Shown here: in pieces, positions 16,444 to 24,057 of the stretch
Layout of the letters: every line of letters begins with the position of its first letter
How positions within the stretch are numbered: the stretch's first letter is position 1
From: Anaerophilus nitritigenes
Lineage (GTDB): Bacteria > Bacillota > Clostridia > Peptostreptococcales > Thermotaleaceae
Direction of reading: 5' to 3'
NCBI RefSeq assembly: GCF_004138215.1
Contig: NZ_RYYS01000092.1
Coordinates: 1 to 44,457, forward strand
DNA: 44,457 bases
Position numbers and translations under genes: made by a program
Notes under the pieces: generated by a model
Told to the model about the DNA's origin: nothing
Databases searched by the model: none
Seen by the model: the letters and a program-made list of their open reading frames with translations, nothing else

Positions 16444-17160
16444 ATGAATCAATTATTATTAGTGGAAGATGATGAAGCTTTAGCTTTAGGAATAGAGTTT
16501 ACTTTAGCAGATGAAGGTTATCAAGTGTCAAAAGCTGCAACTTTAGATGAAGGAAAAAGGTTATTTGAAAATGAAAGTTTTGACTTAATCATATTAGATG
16601 TAAATCTTCCAGATGGAAATGGGTATGAGCTTTGTAAATATATTCGAAAAACAAGTAATGTGCCTATTATATTTTTGACTGCCCTAGATGAGGAGGTAAA
16701 TGTAGTACTTGGATTTGAAATAGGAGGAGATGATTATATTACAAAGCCTTTTAGAGTAAAGGAATTGATATCTAGAATAAAAGCAATTTTAAGGAGAAAC
16801 TCTAAAACAGCTTTTGTGAGTAATCAATTAGTCAGTAGAGATATAGTAGTAGATACATCTATGGCCCTTACTAAGAAGAATAACATAGAGATTCATCTTA
16901 CGTCACAGGAATACAAACTTCTTTTAATATTTATGTCAAAACCTAAGATTTTAATAAAAAGAGAAGAGATCCTTAAGGAATTATTAGATGGAGCAGATGT
17001 TTTTCTTGATGAAAATACTCTTTCTGTGTATATAAAAAGATTAAGAGAAAAGTTAGAAAATAATTCTAAAGATCCTGAGTATATCATTACACAAAGGGGT
17101 TTAGGCTATAAATGGAACTATCAAGTAACAAAGGAGTATAAATATGAAGGAATATTTTAA
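16444..17160 (+). CDS. OmpR/PhoB-family response regulator
   Basis: 238 aa. The receiver domain (1-115) has the acidic pocket VEDD, phospho-acceptor Asp52 (IILDVNLPDG), Thr in FLTALDE and Lys in DDYITKPF. The winged-helix DNA-binding domain (about 130-228) ends with the usual VYIKRLREKLE...IITQRGLGYKW. The gene overlaps the histidine kinase gene by 17 nt, so the pair is cotranscribed. Given the downstream ABC transporter and the TTACA-N4-TGTAA palindrome before it, the likely target is the 19171-22331 transporter. The trigger, perhaps cell-envelope stress or an antimicrobial peptide, is inference. Confidence 0.93.
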   Translation: MNQLLLVEDDEALALGIEFTLADEGYQVSKAATLDEGKRLFENESFDLIILDVNLPDGNGYELCKYIRKTSNVPIIFLTALDEEVNVVLGFEIGGDDYITKPFRVKELISRIKAILRRNSKTAFVSNQLVSRDIVVDTSMALTKKNNIEIHLTSQEYKLLLIFMSKPKILIKREEILKELLDGADVFLDENTLSVYIKRLREKLENNSKDPEYIITQRGLGYKWNYQVTKEYKYEGIF

Positions 17161-18385
17161 TAATCCAGAGATCAAGAAAAGCTATATCATTTTTATGATA
17201 ATTATGGTGATATTTTTAATTGCTAATTATATAATGATACAAGTGAGTTATGAAAATATCAGAAGTGATTATATAAAGGTTTTAGGAGGAATGACAGCCA
17301 AGCTCGTTGAAAATAACCCACAGTTGGAAACTAAGATTGTTCTCCTTATGACAAAAGAATTAACTAAGGAGGAAGAAGAAAAAGGAAAGGAAATTTTAAG
17401 ACAATATGGATTGAGTGAAAGCTTAGAAGTAAGTTTATTTCCATATATAAAAGATAGTTTTAGAAATAGCATAATGAATATATTGTTTTTAGGAATTATT
17501 TTAACAGGAATTCTTTTTATACTAAACTACATACAATATAGATATTTCTATACTCATATAAGAAGCTTGAGTTTGGCTGCTAAAAAGATAGTGGAGGGAG
17601 ACTACAATTTAAAAATCAATGAAACAAAAGAAGGAGACTTATCTAAATTGACACAATCTTTTAATGCTATGGGAGAAGTCATAAGGGGAAATATTTTTGT
17701 ATTAAAAAAAGAAAAAAATTTTTTAGTAGATCTCCTTTCAGATATTTCTCATCAGTTAAAAACTCCTCTTTCTACTATGATTTTATATAACGATATTATG
17801 CTGAGTAAGAATTTAACAAAGGAACAAGCAAAGACCTTTTTAAGCAATAATAGGGATCAATTAAATCGAATGAAATGGCTTATTTTAAATTTACTGAAAC
17901 TGACTAAAATAGATGCCAATGCCATTGAACTTGAAATTAAGGAACAAAGTTTAAATGAGACCATAGAGGAAGTAATAGAAATACTAGAAAATAAGGCGGT
18001 AGAAAGAAATGTGAAAATAGATTTTATTTCAAGTCAAGATATAAGCTTGAGTCATGATCGGCTATGGCTTCAAGAAGCTTTTATAAATGTAGTGAAAAAT
18101 GGTATAGAGCATGCAGATAAAGGTAGCCATGTTTTAATAGATTTAAAGGATAATAAAGCTTATACAAAAATTACTATTCATAATAGGGGAGATGTTATTA
18201 AAGAAGAGGATTTGGTCAATATTTTTAAAAGATTTTATAAGTCTACTTATTCTAAAAAGAGTGATTCTATAGGAATAGGATTATCATTAGCAAAATCTAT
18301 TGTTGAAAAACATGGAGGATATATTGAGGCTACAAGTCAAATAGATGAGGGGACAAGCTTTATCATTACCTTTTTTAAATTTTGA
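17144..18385 (+). CDS. sensor histidine kinase with HAMP domain
   Basis: 413 aa. Two membrane helices (about 14-34 and 112-130) enclose an extracellular sensor of roughly 76 residues. A HAMP domain (131-185) precedes the HisKA box (SDISHQLKTPLS, His203). The HATPase domain has the N-box (INVVKNGIEHA) and G-box (GIGIGLSLAKSIVEKHGG). The sensor loop is much larger than in Bce-type intramembrane-sensing kinases, so it may detect its signal directly. It is translationally coupled to the response regulator by a 17-nt overlap. The 118 bp after the stop hold no gene before the terminator at 18504. Confidence 0.92.
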   Translation: MKEYFNNPEIKKSYIIFMIIMVIFLIANYIMIQVSYENIRSDYIKVLGGMTAKLVENNPQLETKIVLLMTKELTKEEEEKGKEILRQYGLSESLEVSLFPYIKDSFRNSIMNILFLGIILTGILFILNYIQYRYFYTHIRSLSLAAKKIVEGDYNLKINETKEGDLSKLTQSFNAMGEVIRGNIFVLKKEKNFLVDLLSDISHQLKTPLSTMILYNDIMLSKNLTKEQAKTFLSNNRDQLNRMKWLILNLLKLTKIDANAIELEIKEQSLNETIEEVIEILENKAVERNVKIDFISSQDISLSHDRLWLQEAFINVVKNGIEHADKGSHVLIDLKDNKAYTKITIHNRGDVIKEEDLVNIFKRFYKSTYSKKSDSIGIGLSLAKSIVEKHGGYIEATSQIDEGTSFIITFFKF

Positions 18386-18503
18386 TATTTAAATAATCTC
18401 ATAAATAGAGGGAATGAATAAAAATATAATTAATTGTATTTTTAAAGATACTCTTTTTCGGTAAAACTCTAGTGAATATATGATGCTGTGCATTACAAAT
18501 AGA

Positions 18504-18530
18504 AAACCTTAGGAGATAGTCCCAAGGTTT
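18504..18530. terminator. bidirectional terminator between the kinase and the Cys-rich gene
   Basis: The stem AAACCTT / AAGGTTT continues imperfectly inward (AGGAGA / TCCC). T-rich tails on both strands suit the two convergent genes. Confidence 0.55.
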
Positions 18531-18569
18531 ATTTTGATTGTATAGGTTAGTAAAAGCAGCTTTGAAGCC

Positions 18570-18950
18570 TTATGGCATCATTGCAAAAACTCGGCATTCT
18601 CTTGCACAATGTAAGCATACTTGAGCGCAATGTTGTGATTCAGGATCAGGAAATCTTAAACATTCTGTTCCACAAACTTCACAAATGTATGCACATAAAT
18701 TAGCAATACATTTTGAAAATCCACTATTACGTGCAATGTATTTTGCAGTTAAAGTACAAATATCTGCACAATCACGTAATAATTGGAGTTGTATTACTCT
18801 TGATTGAACATCTTTTCTACATTTTAAGAAGGTGGTCATATGTTCACAAGTAGCTTCACAATTTTGAATGGTCATTAATAAAGTTGAGTGTGAATCAGGG
18901 TTGTTATATGCAAAGTTCTCAGAATAATTTTGTGATAAGTTTTCAGACAT
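18570..18950 (-). CDS. four-helix bundle Cys-rich copper-binding protein (DUF326/Csp-like)
   Basis: 126 aa with 14 cysteines, most in CxxxC or CxxC spacing on predicted helices (for example NCEATCEHM, DCADIC, LCAYICEVCGTEC, HCAQVCLHCAREC). This matches the four-helix copper-binding DUF326/Csp family, in which Cys residues pointing into the bundle bind many Cu(I) ions. There is no signal peptide, so it is probably cytosolic. It sits alone on the minus strand between the kinase and ABC transporter genes and shares a 220-bp divergent region with the transporter. Copper binding is established for the family; storage or detoxification here is inference. Confidence 0.85.
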   Translation of the reverse strand: MSENLSQNYSENFAYNNPDSHSTLLMTIQNCEATCEHMTTFLKCRKDVQSRVIQLQLLRDCADICTLTAKYIARNSGFSKCIANLCAYICEVCGTECLRFPDPESQHCAQVCLHCARECRVFAMMP

Positions 18951-19028
18951 TGAAATTCTCCTTTCAATATAAATTAATTAGCTTACAAATTCAATATATT
19001 CATTCAATGATGTAAATGTACTTTGTAC

Positions 19029-19070
19029 AAGGAAAGACTATCTTACAAAATTGTAAGATAGTTTTTCCTT
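19029..19070. promoter_or_regulatory. 42-nt inverted repeat with TTACA-N4-TGTAA core
   Basis: Two 20-nt arms (19029-19048 and 19051-19070) with one G-T mismatch around the centre aa. The core at 19043-19056 is TTACA-AAAT-TGTAA, which fits the TNACA-N4-TGTAA consensus described for Bce-type response regulators. It lies about 60 bp upstream of the TATAAT at 19110 and between divergent genes. The plus strand continues into TTTTTCC, so an RNA hairpin role is also possible. Confidence 0.5.
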
Positions 19071-19109
19071 TGTAAGGACAGAGTCATGGAGGTTTGTTAA
19101 TAAGGTAGA

Positions 19110-19115
19110 TATAAT
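19110..19115 (+). promoter_or_regulatory. -10 element of the ABC transporter operon
   Basis: A perfect TATAAT, 55 bp before the ATPase start. The region 17 bp upstream (TGGAGG) is a poor -35, consistent with an activator-dependent promoter served by the palindrome at 19029-19070. Confidence 0.4.
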
Positions 19116-19170
19116 AAATGTATCAGAGATGTTATGAATAGAAAAATATAGAAAGATTAGGAGGAGTAAT

Positions 19171-19857
19171 ATGGAGATTTTAAAGGTTCAAGGTTTGAAA
19201 AAAGTTTATGGAAAAGGGGCAAATAAGGTAGAAGCACTAAAGAGATTGGATATAAGCATCAATAAAGGGGAGTTTGTTACAATTGTAGGGGCTTCAGGGT
19301 CTGGTAAAAGTACATTGCTGCATCTCCTAGGAGGATTAGATAGACCTACAGAAGGAAAAGTGATGATTGATGGAGAGGATATTTATGAGTATAGGGAAGA
19401 AAAACTTGCTATATTTAGAAGAAGAAAGATAGGTTTTATATTTCAATTTTTTAATTTACTACCGGTGTTAGATGTGGAAGAAAATATTTCACTTCCTGCA
19501 TTACTAGATCATGATCAAGTAGATAAAGAATATTTATCTGACATTATAAGGCTTTTGGGATTAGAAGACAGAAAAAATCATTTGCCATCTGAATTATCAG
19601 GAGGACAGCAGCAAAGGGTTTCTATAGGAAGAGCGTTACTCAATAAGCCAGCCATAGTGCTTGCAGATGAGCCGACTGGAAATTTAGACAGTAAAAATTC
19701 AAAGGAAGTAATAGAGTTATTAAAGTTTTCTGCAAAAAAATATAATCAAACCCTCATATTGATTACTCATGATATGAATATAGCTTCTTTAGCAGATAGA
19801 ATTATAACACTTGTAGATGGTTGTATCGTTTCAGATAAATATTTGAAACAAAGTTAG
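19171..19857 (+). CDS. ABC transporter ATPase, MacB/LolD/BceA-type
   Basis: 228 aa. Walker A is GASGSGKST, the Q-loop segment FIFQFFNLLPVLDVEENI is typical for the LolD/MacB class, the signature is LSGGQQQR, and Walker B is VLADEPTGNLDS followed by the LITHD H-loop. It partners the FtsX-type permease that starts 12 nt after it. AGGAGG precedes the ATG. Such ATPases work by mechanotransmission with MacB-type permeases in peptide or lipid efflux or in resistance. The two-component genes 0.8 kb upstream suggest an inducible resistance or stress module. Confidence 0.92.
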   Translation: MEILKVQGLKKVYGKGANKVEALKRLDISINKGEFVTIVGASGSGKSTLLHLLGGLDRPTEGKVMIDGEDIYEYREEKLAIFRRRKIGFIFQFFNLLPVLDVEENISLPALLDHDQVDKEYLSDIIRLLGLEDRKNHLPSELSGGQQQRVSIGRALLNKPAIVLADEPTGNLDSKNSKEVIELLKFSAKKYNQTLILITHDMNIASLADRIITLVDGCIVSDKYLKQS

Positions 19858-19868
19858 GGGTGATTCAT

Positions 19869-22331
19869 ATGATAAATAACTATAAACAAATTACAGGAAA
19901 ATATTTAAGATCCAACAAAAAAAGAACAATATTTACATTAATAGGTATTATATTATCTGTAGCTTTAATATCATCTATAGGATTTTTCATTAAGAGTATG
20001 CAGCAAACTCAGATACAAGATATGAAAAATACTTATGGATCATGGCATATTATGTATGAAAAAGTAGATGATACTTTTATAACAAAGATAAAAAGTAATC
20101 CAGTAGTTGTAAGAAGTGGTACCTATACTATAGGGAATGAAGTAAATTTAGATGATCATCTTAAAGTGAGAGAAGTATTTGGAAGTGATGATGGATTAAA
20201 GCTTGTACCATATAAGATGAAAGAAGGTAGATTGCCAGAAACAAATAAAGAAGTAGCTATGGAAAAATGGTTTCTTGATAAAATAAAAAAGAATGGAAAG
20301 CTTGGAGACCATATAAAACTTATAGATAAAGAATACACTTTAGTAGGAATATTAAATGATACCTATAATAATCAAAATGATAACATGGGAGAGCTAGTAA
20401 CAAATGATTCTAATATAAGTAATAAAAATACAAATCTAGTTGTTGAATTGAATCCAAATAAAAATTTCAACAAAAATATGAATGAACTAAAGAAACTATG
20501 GAATGAAGAATCCATAGTAGAAAATCAATATCTTATTATGGCACAAGGAGAAAATATGCCAGAAGGTATGATTTCTGTCTTAATTGTTATTATTGGAATT
20601 GTAGTAATTTCAACAATAGCAGTTATATATAATGCTTTTCAAATAAGTGTAGTAGAAAGAGTTAAGCAATTTGGTCTTTTAAGAGCTGTAGGGACTACAC
20701 CAAAGCAAATTAGAAAAATTATATTAAGAGAAGCTACTTTTCTTGCTTTTATAGGTATACCTATAGGAATTTGCTTTGGAATTGTAGCACTTTATGGAAT
20801 AGATGTAACCTTTCGATGGATTGGGGGAGAAAATATAGTATTTGCATCTCCCGCTATTTCAACAGATGTTGTTTTTTTAAGTATTGTCATTGGATTAATT
20901 TCTATTTATATTTCAGCACTACTTCCTGCTATATTTGCAGGAAAAATATCACCATTAGTTGCTATCAGTACTAGAAATTCTATAACAAAAGAGAAGATCA
21001 AAAAAAGAAAGAGCTATATGATAGGAAAAATATTTGGTTTTGAAGGAGATTTAGCTTCTAAAAATATAAAAAGAAATAGAAAAAGATATTGGATTACTGT
21101 ATTTTCAATTGTAATTAGTGTAACATTGTTTATAAGCTTTAAATCTTTTATGGATATGTCTTTAAATATATATGGAGAAACAAATGAATCTAAAAATATA
21201 CATTTTGCTGTAGAAAGTAAAGATAATATAAGTATAGAAGAGCCGATCATAGACCATATCAAAGACATATCATATATAAATAATTGTTATGAAGTGTTTC
21301 AACCATATTATTTTGATGCTGTTGTCAATAAAAATAGAGAGATTAAGGATATTAAAGAGATTGGAAGCGTATATAAGGATATAAGCTATGAGAATCAAAA
21401 TAAAACTTTAATGGATTCCTCTTTAGTTACTTATGATGAAGCTTCCTTAGAAATTGCAAAGAAATATTTAAAAGAAGGAAGTATTAATATAGAGAGGTTA
21501 AATAGGGAAAATGGAGTTATTATTATTGGAAACAATAGGCTATATAATGAAAAAACCCAGAGGACTTATGTTGGTCCAATTACAGATTTAAAGGTAGGAG
21601 ATGAAATATTTCTTCAATCTAATGAAAATAATGAAAAATTTGAGTTTGGACAAAAAAAGGTTTATAAAGTTAAAGTGTTAGCCGTTTTAAAAAGTAATCC
21701 TTTTTATTTTAGGGGAGGGGAAAATAAAATAAAAATGATTACTACAAAGGAGATAGCTCAAAGGTTAACTGATAAAAGTATAGATTCTATTGGACTAAAT
21801 ATAAAGATTAAAGATGTCAAATTTGAAAATGTGGTGAAAAAAGAAATAGAAAATATAATAAATGATTCAAATGACTTAAAGCTTATCAATATTATTGATG
21901 AAAATAGAATAGCAAAATCAGCTATATTAATGGCAAAAATACTACTATATGGATTTGTTGTGGTAGTAGCCTTAATTGGAAGTGTCAATATTATCAATAC
22001 CTTAACTACAAATATTATATTAAGAAGAAAAGAATTTGCAGCATTAAAATCTATAGGACTGACGCAAAAGGGATTGAAGAAAATGATTATTCTAGAAGGA
22101 ATTCTTTATGGAATAGTGGGAAGCTTTTATGGATCTGTAGCAGGCTCTGGTCTTTCTTATGTATTATTTAAAGGAATTAGTGATATTAGAGAACAAAGTT
22201 ATAAACTACCATTAGATGCTATAGTAATAGCATCAATAGGAGCTATGTTTATTGGATATATTTCTGTATTAATGCCTATTAGAAGAATTAAAAAAGATAA
22301 TTTAATAGATGCTTTAAGAGAAGAATTTTAA
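19869..22331 (+). CDS. FtsX/MacB-type ABC transporter permease with two FtsX modules
   Basis: 820 aa from the ATG at 19869, six bases after GGGGTG; an in-frame GTG at 19860 overlaps that site. The first helix (about 22-43) is followed by an extracellular domain of about 190 aa and three helices (about 235-375), then a cytoplasmic link. A second helix (about 405-428) precedes a second external domain of about 260 aa and three more helices (about 690-815). Both modules carry FtsX signatures (VVERVKQFGLLRAVGTTPKQIRKII and LRRKEFAALKSIGLTQKGLKKMI). This eight-helix duplicated layout differs from the ten-helix BceB type. The substrate is unknown. Confidence 0.88.
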   Translation: MINNYKQITGKYLRSNKKRTIFTLIGIILSVALISSIGFFIKSMQQTQIQDMKNTYGSWHIMYEKVDDTFITKIKSNPVVVRSGTYTIGNEVNLDDHLKVREVFGSDDGLKLVPYKMKEGRLPETNKEVAMEKWFLDKIKKNGKLGDHIKLIDKEYTLVGILNDTYNNQNDNMGELVTNDSNISNKNTNLVVELNPNKNFNKNMNELKKLWNEESIVENQYLIMAQGENMPEGMISVLIVIIGIVVISTIAVIYNAFQISVVERVKQFGLLRAVGTTPKQIRKIILREATFLAFIGIPIGICFGIVALYGIDVTFRWIGGENIVFASPAISTDVVFLSIVIGLISIYISALLPAIFAGKISPLVAISTRNSITKEKIKKRKSYMIGKIFGFEGDLASKNIKRNRKRYWITVFSIVISVTLFISFKSFMDMSLNIYGETNESKNIHFAVESKDNISIEEPIIDHIKDISYINNCYEVFQPYYFDAVVNKNREIKDIKEIGSVYKDISYENQNKTLMDSSLVTYDEASLEIAKKYLKEGSINIERLNRENGVIIIGNNRLYNEKTQRTYVGPITDLKVGDEIFLQSNENNEKFEFGQKKVYKVKVLAVLKSNPFYFRGGENKIKMITTKEIAQRLTDKSIDSIGLNIKIKDVKFENVVKKEIENIINDSNDLKLINIIDENRIAKSAILMAKILLYGFVVVVALIGSVNIINTLTTNIILRRKEFAALKSIGLTQKGLKKMIILEGILYGIVGSFYGSVAGSGLSYVLFKGISDIREQSYKLPLDAIVIASIGAMFIGYISVLMPIRRIKKDNLIDALREEF

Positions 22332-22350
22332 TGAATATTTAGAAAGAGTT

Positions 22351-22387
22351 AAAAATAGAGGACAAGTTTTCATTGTCCTCTATTTTT
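22351..22387 (+). terminator. terminator of the ABC transporter operon
   Basis: A 15-bp perfect stem (aaaaatagaggacaa / ttgtcctctattttt) with a 7-nt loop and T-tail, 20 bp after the stop codon. Confidence 0.88.
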
Positions 22388-22505
22388 AAAAACTTCTCTT
22401 ATGTTAAAGATACTAAAGTACCAGTCCTTTATTTTAAAAAAGTTTTTTTGATGATTAAATTTAAGATATTTAATAAGATTTATGTTGATTTGCTAAAGTA
22501 TATAA

Positions 22506-22958
22506 TTACATTTTAAAACCTATATTAAATTCTATTTTGCCTAATTGTGTTTCGAAATCGATTGCCAGTGTTTCTAAAGAATTTATATCAGAAGGCTCAA
22601 GAAGTACTAGAGGAGGGCTGATCTGCAATGATATTCCTAATGATGTTAACATTGTAGAAGCTGTCCCTGCAATGATACTTAACAATTCCCCAATAGCACT
22701 TTTAACCATATCATCAATATTAGATGAGCTCATATTCATCATCATTGTAGAAGCTAATTTTTGAGCAGTATCTTTAGGCATTGATAAAGCTATATTTCCC
22801 TGAATTGTCCCTTGCATAGAGATGACAGTAGATAGATCAAAATTAACATAAAATTTATTTTTTTTTGTAATATTACTTTTTTTTATATCCATAATTCCTA
22901 ATTGTTCTAGTGTTTTTGTGAAAGCTTCTAAAAAAGGATTAATATATTGTACATCCAT
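22506..22958 (-). CDS. CheX-family chemotaxis phosphatase homologue
   Basis: 150 aa from the ATG at 22958, preceded by GGAGA; an in-frame TTG at 22970 is rejected. The start DVQYINPFLEAF, the central GNIALSMPKDTAQKLASTMM and the helix DDMVKSAIGELLSIIAGTAS are typical of CheX, which removes phosphate from CheY. CheX uses a Glu-x-x-Asn pair on this helix. Here the Glu is present (E91) but position 94 is Ser, so phosphatase activity may be reduced or lost. It is isolated from other chemotaxis genes and stands alone on the minus strand. It may act on an unlinked receiver domain. Confidence 0.8.
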   Translation of the reverse strand: MDVQYINPFLEAFTKTLEQLGIMDIKKSNITKKNKFYVNFDLSTVISMQGTIQGNIALSMPKDTAQKLASTMMMNMSSSNIDDMVKSAIGELLSIIAGTASTMLTSLGISLQISPPLVLLEPSDINSLETLAIDFETQLGKIEFNIGFKM

Positions 22959-23077
22959 AAAAATCTCCAATCTATTTGCATTTTAAGGAACTTATTGTCT
23001 ATCAAATGATGAATTTAATATTGCAAATATATTTTTGAAAGACAATATTAAATTTTAACTCTTGTAGATTATAGTTA

Positions 23078-23266
23078 TTACTTATTGGAATAATTAAAAT
23101 AACTTTCCTTGCAGTTTAAATCATCAATTAACTGTAGTATTTTTATTTTTTGATAGGTTAAATATTCTAATTGATGTAAATCAATAGCATCTTTATTTTG
23201 TTTGATTTTAATATCCAGACGATTTACTAATTCTAGTAAATCGTTAATTGTCTGCATGCTTAACAT
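23078..23266 (-). CDS. small helical protein of unknown function
   Basis: 62 aa from the ATG at 23266, which lies eight bases after AAGGGAG; an ATG at 23275 abuts that site. The sequence is predicted to form two helices joined by a short turn (about 6-28 and 32-50), rich in Leu, Ile and Lys, with a loose tail ending YFNYSNK. The helix-turn-helix layout is reminiscent of Spo0E-like aspartyl-phosphate phosphatases, but the Ser-x-x-Leu-Asp signature is absent, so I do not assign it. It lies 119 bp downstream of the CheX-like gene's start on the same strand. Confidence 0.5.
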   Translation of the reverse strand: MLSMQTINDLLELVNRLDIKIKQNKDAIDLHQLEYLTYQKIKILQLIDDLNCKESYFNYSNK

Positions 23267-23588
23267 TATTATCATCTCCCTTCATATTATCAGTAATAGC
23301 TAATTATATTTCGTCATCTTTAATGTGCACATTAACATGTTTGAGTGCATTTAGGATAATATTACCATGTTAAATGATTAAAAAGGACTATAATTATACT
23401 GCTTTGCTTTGAAAATTTAGAGCATAGGAGATTCTATATGTTATGAATAACTTACTTCTATGTTTTTTGATTTTTTTTCTCATGAATTTTGATACATAGA
23501 AAAATATGTATTGAATAGAATTTTGTATAAGATTATATGTACTTGTTATCATTTTTTGAAAACAAAGATTTTTTGGAAGGAGATTAAA
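23267..23588. other. intergenic region upstream of the DtxR-family gene
   Basis: About 320 bp without a convincing gene. It contains an 8-bp inverted repeat TTAACATG (23332-23339) / CATGTTAA (23366-23373) and a TATAAT at 23389-23394, a candidate -10 for the regulator 195 bp downstream. The right arm of the repeat covers the position expected for the -35. The reading frame of the regulator is open upstream to 23511, but that extension has no ribosome binding site. Confidence 0.4.
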
Positions 23589-24032
23589 ATGTTATCACCC
23601 AGTTTAGAAGATTATTTAGAGGAAGTGTATAGGTTATCTCTAAACAATAAAGAAATAAGAGTGTTAGATATTGCTACCAAACTAAATGTATCTTCTCCAT
23701 CTGTAGTAAAAGCACTTCGAAAATTAAATAAACAAGGATATATTACATATAAAAAATATGAAGGTATTTATCTAACAGAAGAAGGAAGCAACTTAGGATA
23801 TTTACTAGTAAAGAGAAATACAGTACTTCAAGAATTTTTAACTGTAATCTATAGTCAATGTGACAAAGAAGAGGAAGCTGAAGCTATGGAGCATTATTTA
23901 AGTTCCCCCACTATTTTAGCTATTGAAAATTTAGTTGAGTTTATGAATAACAATCAAGACATCCAAAAAAGTTTTATGCAATTTTGCAAAGAAAAAGAAA
24001 AAAAGCATTGGAGTGAAGGAATTGAGGCATAG
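23589..24032 (+). CDS. DtxR/MntR-family metal-dependent transcriptional regulator
   Basis: 147 aa from the ATG at 23589, preceded by GGAAGGAG. The winged helix-turn-helix (about 5-65: IRVLDIATKLNVSSPSVVKALRKL) is followed by the metal-binding/dimerisation domain; there is no SH3-like domain, as in MntR. Against MntR ligands, D8 and E11 are present and so are E98, E101 and H102 (EAMEH), but position 77, normally His (RH), is Asn. It is convergent with the feo operon and is the obvious candidate to bind the TTAGC-N4-GCTAA boxes before feoA. Iron rather than manganese sensing is inference from that context. Confidence 0.88.
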   Translation: MLSPSLEDYLEEVYRLSLNNKEIRVLDIATKLNVSSPSVVKALRKLNKQGYITYKKYEGIYLTEEGSNLGYLLVKRNTVLQEFLTVIYSQCDKEEEAEAMEHYLSSPTILAIENLVEFMNNNQDIQKSFMQFCKEKEKKHWSEGIEA

Positions 24033-24035
24033 AAA

Positions 24036-24055
24036 AAACACGCCTTGGCGTGTTT
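24036..24055 (-). terminator. terminator of the feo operon
   Basis: AAACACGCC / GGCGTGTTT stem directly after the feoB membrane-gene stop codon. The minus-strand continuation is TTTTTTC. It starts 4 bp after the convergent regulator's stop codon, so it may act for both genes. Confidence 0.8.
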
Positions 24056-24057
24056 AA

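Noticed and set aside
19029-19070. Terminator for the Cys-rich gene
   Set aside because: It lies upstream of that minus-strand gene, not downstream, and no plus-strand gene ends before it. A control element is more likely.
22506-22764. Plus-strand ORF of 75 codons opposite the CheX gene
   Set aside because: Antisense shadow of the CheX reading frame, without a ribosome binding site or recognisable product.
23511-23588. N-terminal extension of the DtxR-family protein
   Set aside because: No ribosome binding site before 23511, non-family residues, and a strong site precedes the ATG at 23589, which gives D8 and E11 in the expected positions.
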